Shown piece after piece: positions 6,628-8,608 of a DNA stretch of 8,608 nucleotides; position 1 is the stretch's first letter, and the number at the start of each line of letters is the position of its first letter. Location: positions 1 through 8,608 of the forward strand of contig CALLKE010000016.1 in assembly GCA_938008555.1 (NCBI GenBank). Direction: 5' to 3'. The notes beneath the pieces were generated by a model. The model worked only from the letters and a program-made list of their open reading frames with translations, was not told the DNA's origin and did no database searches. Made by a program: the position numbers and the translations under genes. This DNA comes from an uncultured Pedobacter sp. (GTDB lineage Bacteria; Bacteroidota; Bacteroidia; Sphingobacteriales; Sphingobacteriaceae).

Positions 6628-7674
6628 ATGATTCAGCAAGTGATTGATTGGTATCAACGGAATAAACGTGATTTGCCTTGGCGTCATACACGAGACCCGT
6701 ATATTATTTGGCTCTCTGAGATTATTTTGCAGCAAACACGTGTAGAACAAGGGATGCCCTATTTTGATCGGTTTGTTGAATGCTATCCAACAGTGAGACA
6801 TTTTGCCGCTGCAAGTGAGGACGAGATATTGAAACTGTGGCAGGGGCTGGGATATTATTCACGCGCTCGGAATATGCATCATACGGCTCAGGTGGTTGTT
6901 AAAGATTACGATGGGTATTTTCCCACTAACTACGATCAATTGTTAAAACTGAAAGGTATTGGTGAATACACTGCAGCTGCCGTTGCCTCCTTTGCAGGGA
7001 ATGAGCCTAAAGCAACAGTAGATGGGAATGTATTTCGTGTGCTTTCGCGCTATTTTGGAATGGATATCCCTATCAATTCCCCCAAGGGCAAAACTGTTTT
7101 TACAGAGTTAGCAAATCAGCTACTGGATCAATCCCAGCCTGGAATTTATAATCAGGCGATGATGGAATTTGGTTCTTTGCAGTGTAAACCTCAAAATCCA
7201 GATTGTGAACTTTGTCCGATCCAGTTAGGTTGTCAAGCAAATAAATTGGGAATAATAGATTCGTTACCCGTCAAGTTGAAACTAAAGAAAGTGAAGAAGC
7301 GGTATTTTAATTTTATTGTCGCTAGAAAAGATGATCAGATTTTAATGAATAAGCGGGGACCGAAGGATATTTGGCAAAACTTGTACGAACTCCCCCTCTT
7401 TGAAACTGAAAATTCAATTTTTGCTGAGGAGTTGATTCAAATGGATACGTTTAAGCGGGCTTTTGGAGATGAGGTGATCATTCGTTTCGTTTCCGATCCG
7501 GTGAAGCACCTTTTAAGCCATCAAACTCTTTTTGCACAATTCATAGAAATAGGAAATTTTTCAGATCAACATCAAAGCAATAGCCAATGGTTTTATGCCA
7601 CGAGTGAAGATTTAAAAATGCTGGCACAACCCAGGTTGGTGGCTGAGTTTTTTGAAAACTATCTCGTGGTGTAA
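6628..7674 (+). CDS. mutY: Adenine DNA glycosylase (A/G-specific)
   Basis: 348 residues. It removes adenine mispaired with 8-oxoguanine and starts base-excision repair. The N-terminal half is the HhH-GPD fold: LPWR (16-19), catalytic Glu31 in LSEIILQQT, helix-hairpin-helix LKGIGEYTA (108-116) and catalytic Asp132 in VDGNVFRVLSR. The iron-sulfur ligands are complete: Cys186-x6-Cys193-x2-Cys196-x5-Cys202. The C-terminal half (about 225-345) is the NUDIX-like domain that recognises 8-oxoG; LSHQ (296-299) stands where other MutY proteins have FSH. That domain separates it from endonuclease III. Length is normal. The ATG at 6628 is the only start that fits the family N-terminus and lies just past a terminator hairpin. 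In Bacteroidota mutY is commonly next to ssb, as here. Confidence 0.97.
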   Translation: MIQQVIDWYQRNKRDLPWRHTRDPYIIWLSEIILQQTRVEQGMPYFDRFVECYPTVRHFAAASEDEILKLWQGLGYYSRARNMHHTAQVVVKDYDGYFPTNYDQLLKLKGIGEYTAAAVASFAGNEPKATVDGNVFRVLSRYFGMDIPINSPKGKTVFTELANQLLDQSQPGIYNQAMMEFGSLQCKPQNPDCELCPIQLGCQANKLGIIDSLPVKLKLKKVKKRYFNFIVARKDDQILMNKRGPKDIWQNLYELPLFETENSIFAEELIQMDTFKRAFGDEVIIRFVSDPVKHLLSHQTLFAQFIEIGNFSDQHQSNSQWFYATSEDLKMLAQPRLVAEFFENYLVV

Positions 7675-7686
7675 TGCGAACGATTT

Positions 7687-7833
7687 TTATTTTCCTGTTA
7701 ATTTACTGGCCTTTTGACATTGATTAAGTTTTGTCCAATAGTGAGATGGCCCCATTGCAAGTGGGGTTCCAATTGCTTTATGAAATAAATACTTCATGTA
7801 TTCCTCATTACAACCACCATTTTGCGTTCTCAT
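7687..7833 (-). CDS. Possible small ORF or gene remnant (48 aa) in the mutY-ssb spacer
   Basis: Minus-strand frame from ATG 7833 to TAA 7687. It begins MRTQNGGCNEEYMKYLFHKA, continues IGTPLAMGPSHYWTKL and ends in a lysine-rich tail. The composition, with Tyr, Trp, Phe, Cys and Gly spread normally and few runs, reads like real protein rather than A/T-rich spacer. I do not recognise it. Upstream the same frame is closed by several stops (the nearest at about 7850-7860), so it is either a free-standing small gene or the 3' end of a decayed gene. It lies in the 261-base gap between mutY and ssb, 12 bases after the mutY stop and convergent to mutY. An imperfect hairpin (7750-7766, CCCCAT/GTGGGG) lies inside it. 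No promoter box or ribosome site stands out, so confidence is low. Confidence 0.25.
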   Translation of the reverse strand: MRTQNGGCNEEYMKYLFHKAIGTPLAMGPSHYWTKLNQCQKASKLTGK

Positions 7834-7935
7834 TTCGTTGATGTTCAAGAGATGAATACCAATGTATTAATGGTCTTATCAAGGTAATGAAAGACTAGAT
7901 TTCAGATTTTTTTAAAACTTTACTATTTTGAAAAT

Positions 7936-8364
7936 ATGTCAACTATTAATAAAGTTATTTTGATTGGGTATTTGGGTAAAGATGCCGAAGTTCGTTATCT
8001 CGAAAATGGAACCACGATGGTTCGATTTACATTGGCTACTTCCGAAACATATACGGCCAAAGATGGACGAAAAGTAGAGCAAACAGAATGGCATCATATT
8101 GTAATGTGGCGAGGTTTGGCTGATACCGCATCTAAATATTTAAAGAAGGGTAAGCTAATTTATTTGGAAGGGAAATTAAGAACGCGTTCGTTCGAAGATA
8201 AAGAAGGACATATAAGACAGATCACGGAAGTTGTAGTCGATCATTTTACGATGCTGGGTCGTAAAGATGATTTAGATAAGGGATTTGAAAGTGTAGGCCT
8301 CCAAAGTAAGGAAGAGGAGCCCATGAATTATGAAAATGGCCCGGATGATGATTTGCCCTTTTGA
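7936..8364 (+). CDS. ssb: Single-stranded DNA-binding protein
   Basis: 142 residues. It coats single-stranded DNA in replication and repair and recruits partner proteins. The OB fold spans about residues 4-107: NKVILIGYLGKDAEVRY, the Trp-bearing TEWHHIVMW, ASKYLKKG, YLEGKLRTRSF and the TEVVVDHFTMLGRK end. A short acidic linker (about 109-136) leads to the canonical acidic tip DDDLPF, which binds partners. Shorter than the 178 residues of E. coli but usual for Bacteroidota. The ATG at 7936 fits the family start exactly and is preceded by an A-rich stretch instead of a Shine-Dalgarno site. Located 261 bases downstream of mutY on the same strand; that gap suggests its own promoter, but no exact TAnnTTTG box was found (TACTATTTTG just before the start is off in spacing). 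Confidence 0.97.
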   Translation: MSTINKVILIGYLGKDAEVRYLENGTTMVRFTLATSETYTAKDGRKVEQTEWHHIVMWRGLADTASKYLKKGKLIYLEGKLRTRSFEDKEGHIRQITEVVVDHFTMLGRKDDLDKGFESVGLQSKEEEPMNYENGPDDDLPF

Positions 8365-8608
8365 AAACGATAGATGATATTGAGGAATAGCATTTTTTCT
8401 TGTTAGTAATTAATCCGTAGGGCTTTCTACGCTATAAGGAGCTCTACAGGGATTTACGGGTCTATTTGTGAACCTATCTTAGAACTAGTATAGGTTGAAT
8501 ACGTGAATACACTATTTTTTTGTTTATATTCTCCTCTTTAGGAATACATGATTCGGTAGTGTATCTAAATGTATGATAGGTAATATTTGGATAAAATATG
8601 ATCGAAAA
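8365..8608. other. Spacer after ssb, no clear gene; possible next start at the window edge
   Basis: 244 A/T-rich bases without a credible complete frame. Inverted repeats seen: CGTAG/CTACG (8416-8431), AACCTAT/ATAGGTT (8471-8496, 12-base loop) and ATACACTA/TAGTGTAT (8507-8514 with 8557-8564). T runs occur at 8394-8399 and 8515-8521, but neither follows a convincing GC-rich stem, so no terminator is called. An ATG at 8598 (M-I-E...) might open the next gene. By the usual Bacteroidota order mutY-ssb-gldE that gene could be gldE, but three codons cannot show it. Confidence 0.5.

Noticed and set aside
6580..6801. Minus-strand open frame over the mutY start
   Set aside because: It overlaps the terminator and the conserved N-terminus of mutY; shadow frame.
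8394..8521. Terminators at the T runs after ssb
   Set aside because: The stems before these T runs are short and A/T-rich, with no stable GC core directly before the Ts.
8598..8608. Partial gene starting at ATG 8598
   Set aside because: Only three codons are visible and the upstream TAATATTTG differs in spacing from the promoter box; too little to call.

Overview
The window looks like a chromosomal segment of a Bacteroidota bacterium, most likely a Sphingobacterium/Pedobacter-type member of the Sphingobacteriales. Three things point there: a very large repeat-built exported protein that ends in a CHU_C (type B) sorting domain of the type IX secretion system, promoter-like TAnnTTTG boxes of the Bacteroidota sigma factor with no clear Shine-Dalgarno sites, and a short GyrB of 652 residues without the long insertion found in Enterobacteria. 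The genus is an inference from gene style, not from a database match.

Layout, left to right. (1) Positions 1-2535 (+) hold the 3' part of a giant surface or secreted protein made of Calx-beta-like and Ig-like modules; its start lies outside the window. It ends in a strong hairpin terminator (2568-2612). (2) A convergent gene (2590-3519, -) encodes a sugar-nucleotide type SDR epimerase/dehydratase; its last codons and its stop lie inside that terminator hairpin. (3) gyrB (3652-5610, -) has its own terminator (3612-3639). (4) A gene-free divergent spacer (5611-5963) is unusually rich in inverted repeats and carries a likely promoter box for each flanking gene. (5) A 200-residue OmpH/Skp-like lipoprotein (5964-6566, +) ends in a terminator that sits only about 13 bases before the next start. 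(6) mutY (6628-7674, +), a spacer with one possible small ORF or gene remnant on the minus strand, and ssb (7936-8364, +) follow; the last 244 bases show no clear gene.

How the genes relate: gyrB, mutY and ssb are DNA-maintenance genes (supercoiling, A:G-mismatch repair, single-strand DNA protection). The OmpH-like lipoprotein and the type IX cargo belong to the cell envelope and surface. The epimerase probably serves surface polysaccharide synthesis. Most of the window is ordinary housekeeping DNA. I see no convincing new multi-gene system. The parts most worth a second look are the structured gyrB/ompH spacer, the terminator that doubles as coding sequence, the sharply bounded identical repeat in the surface protein, and the small minus-strand ORF between mutY and ssb.
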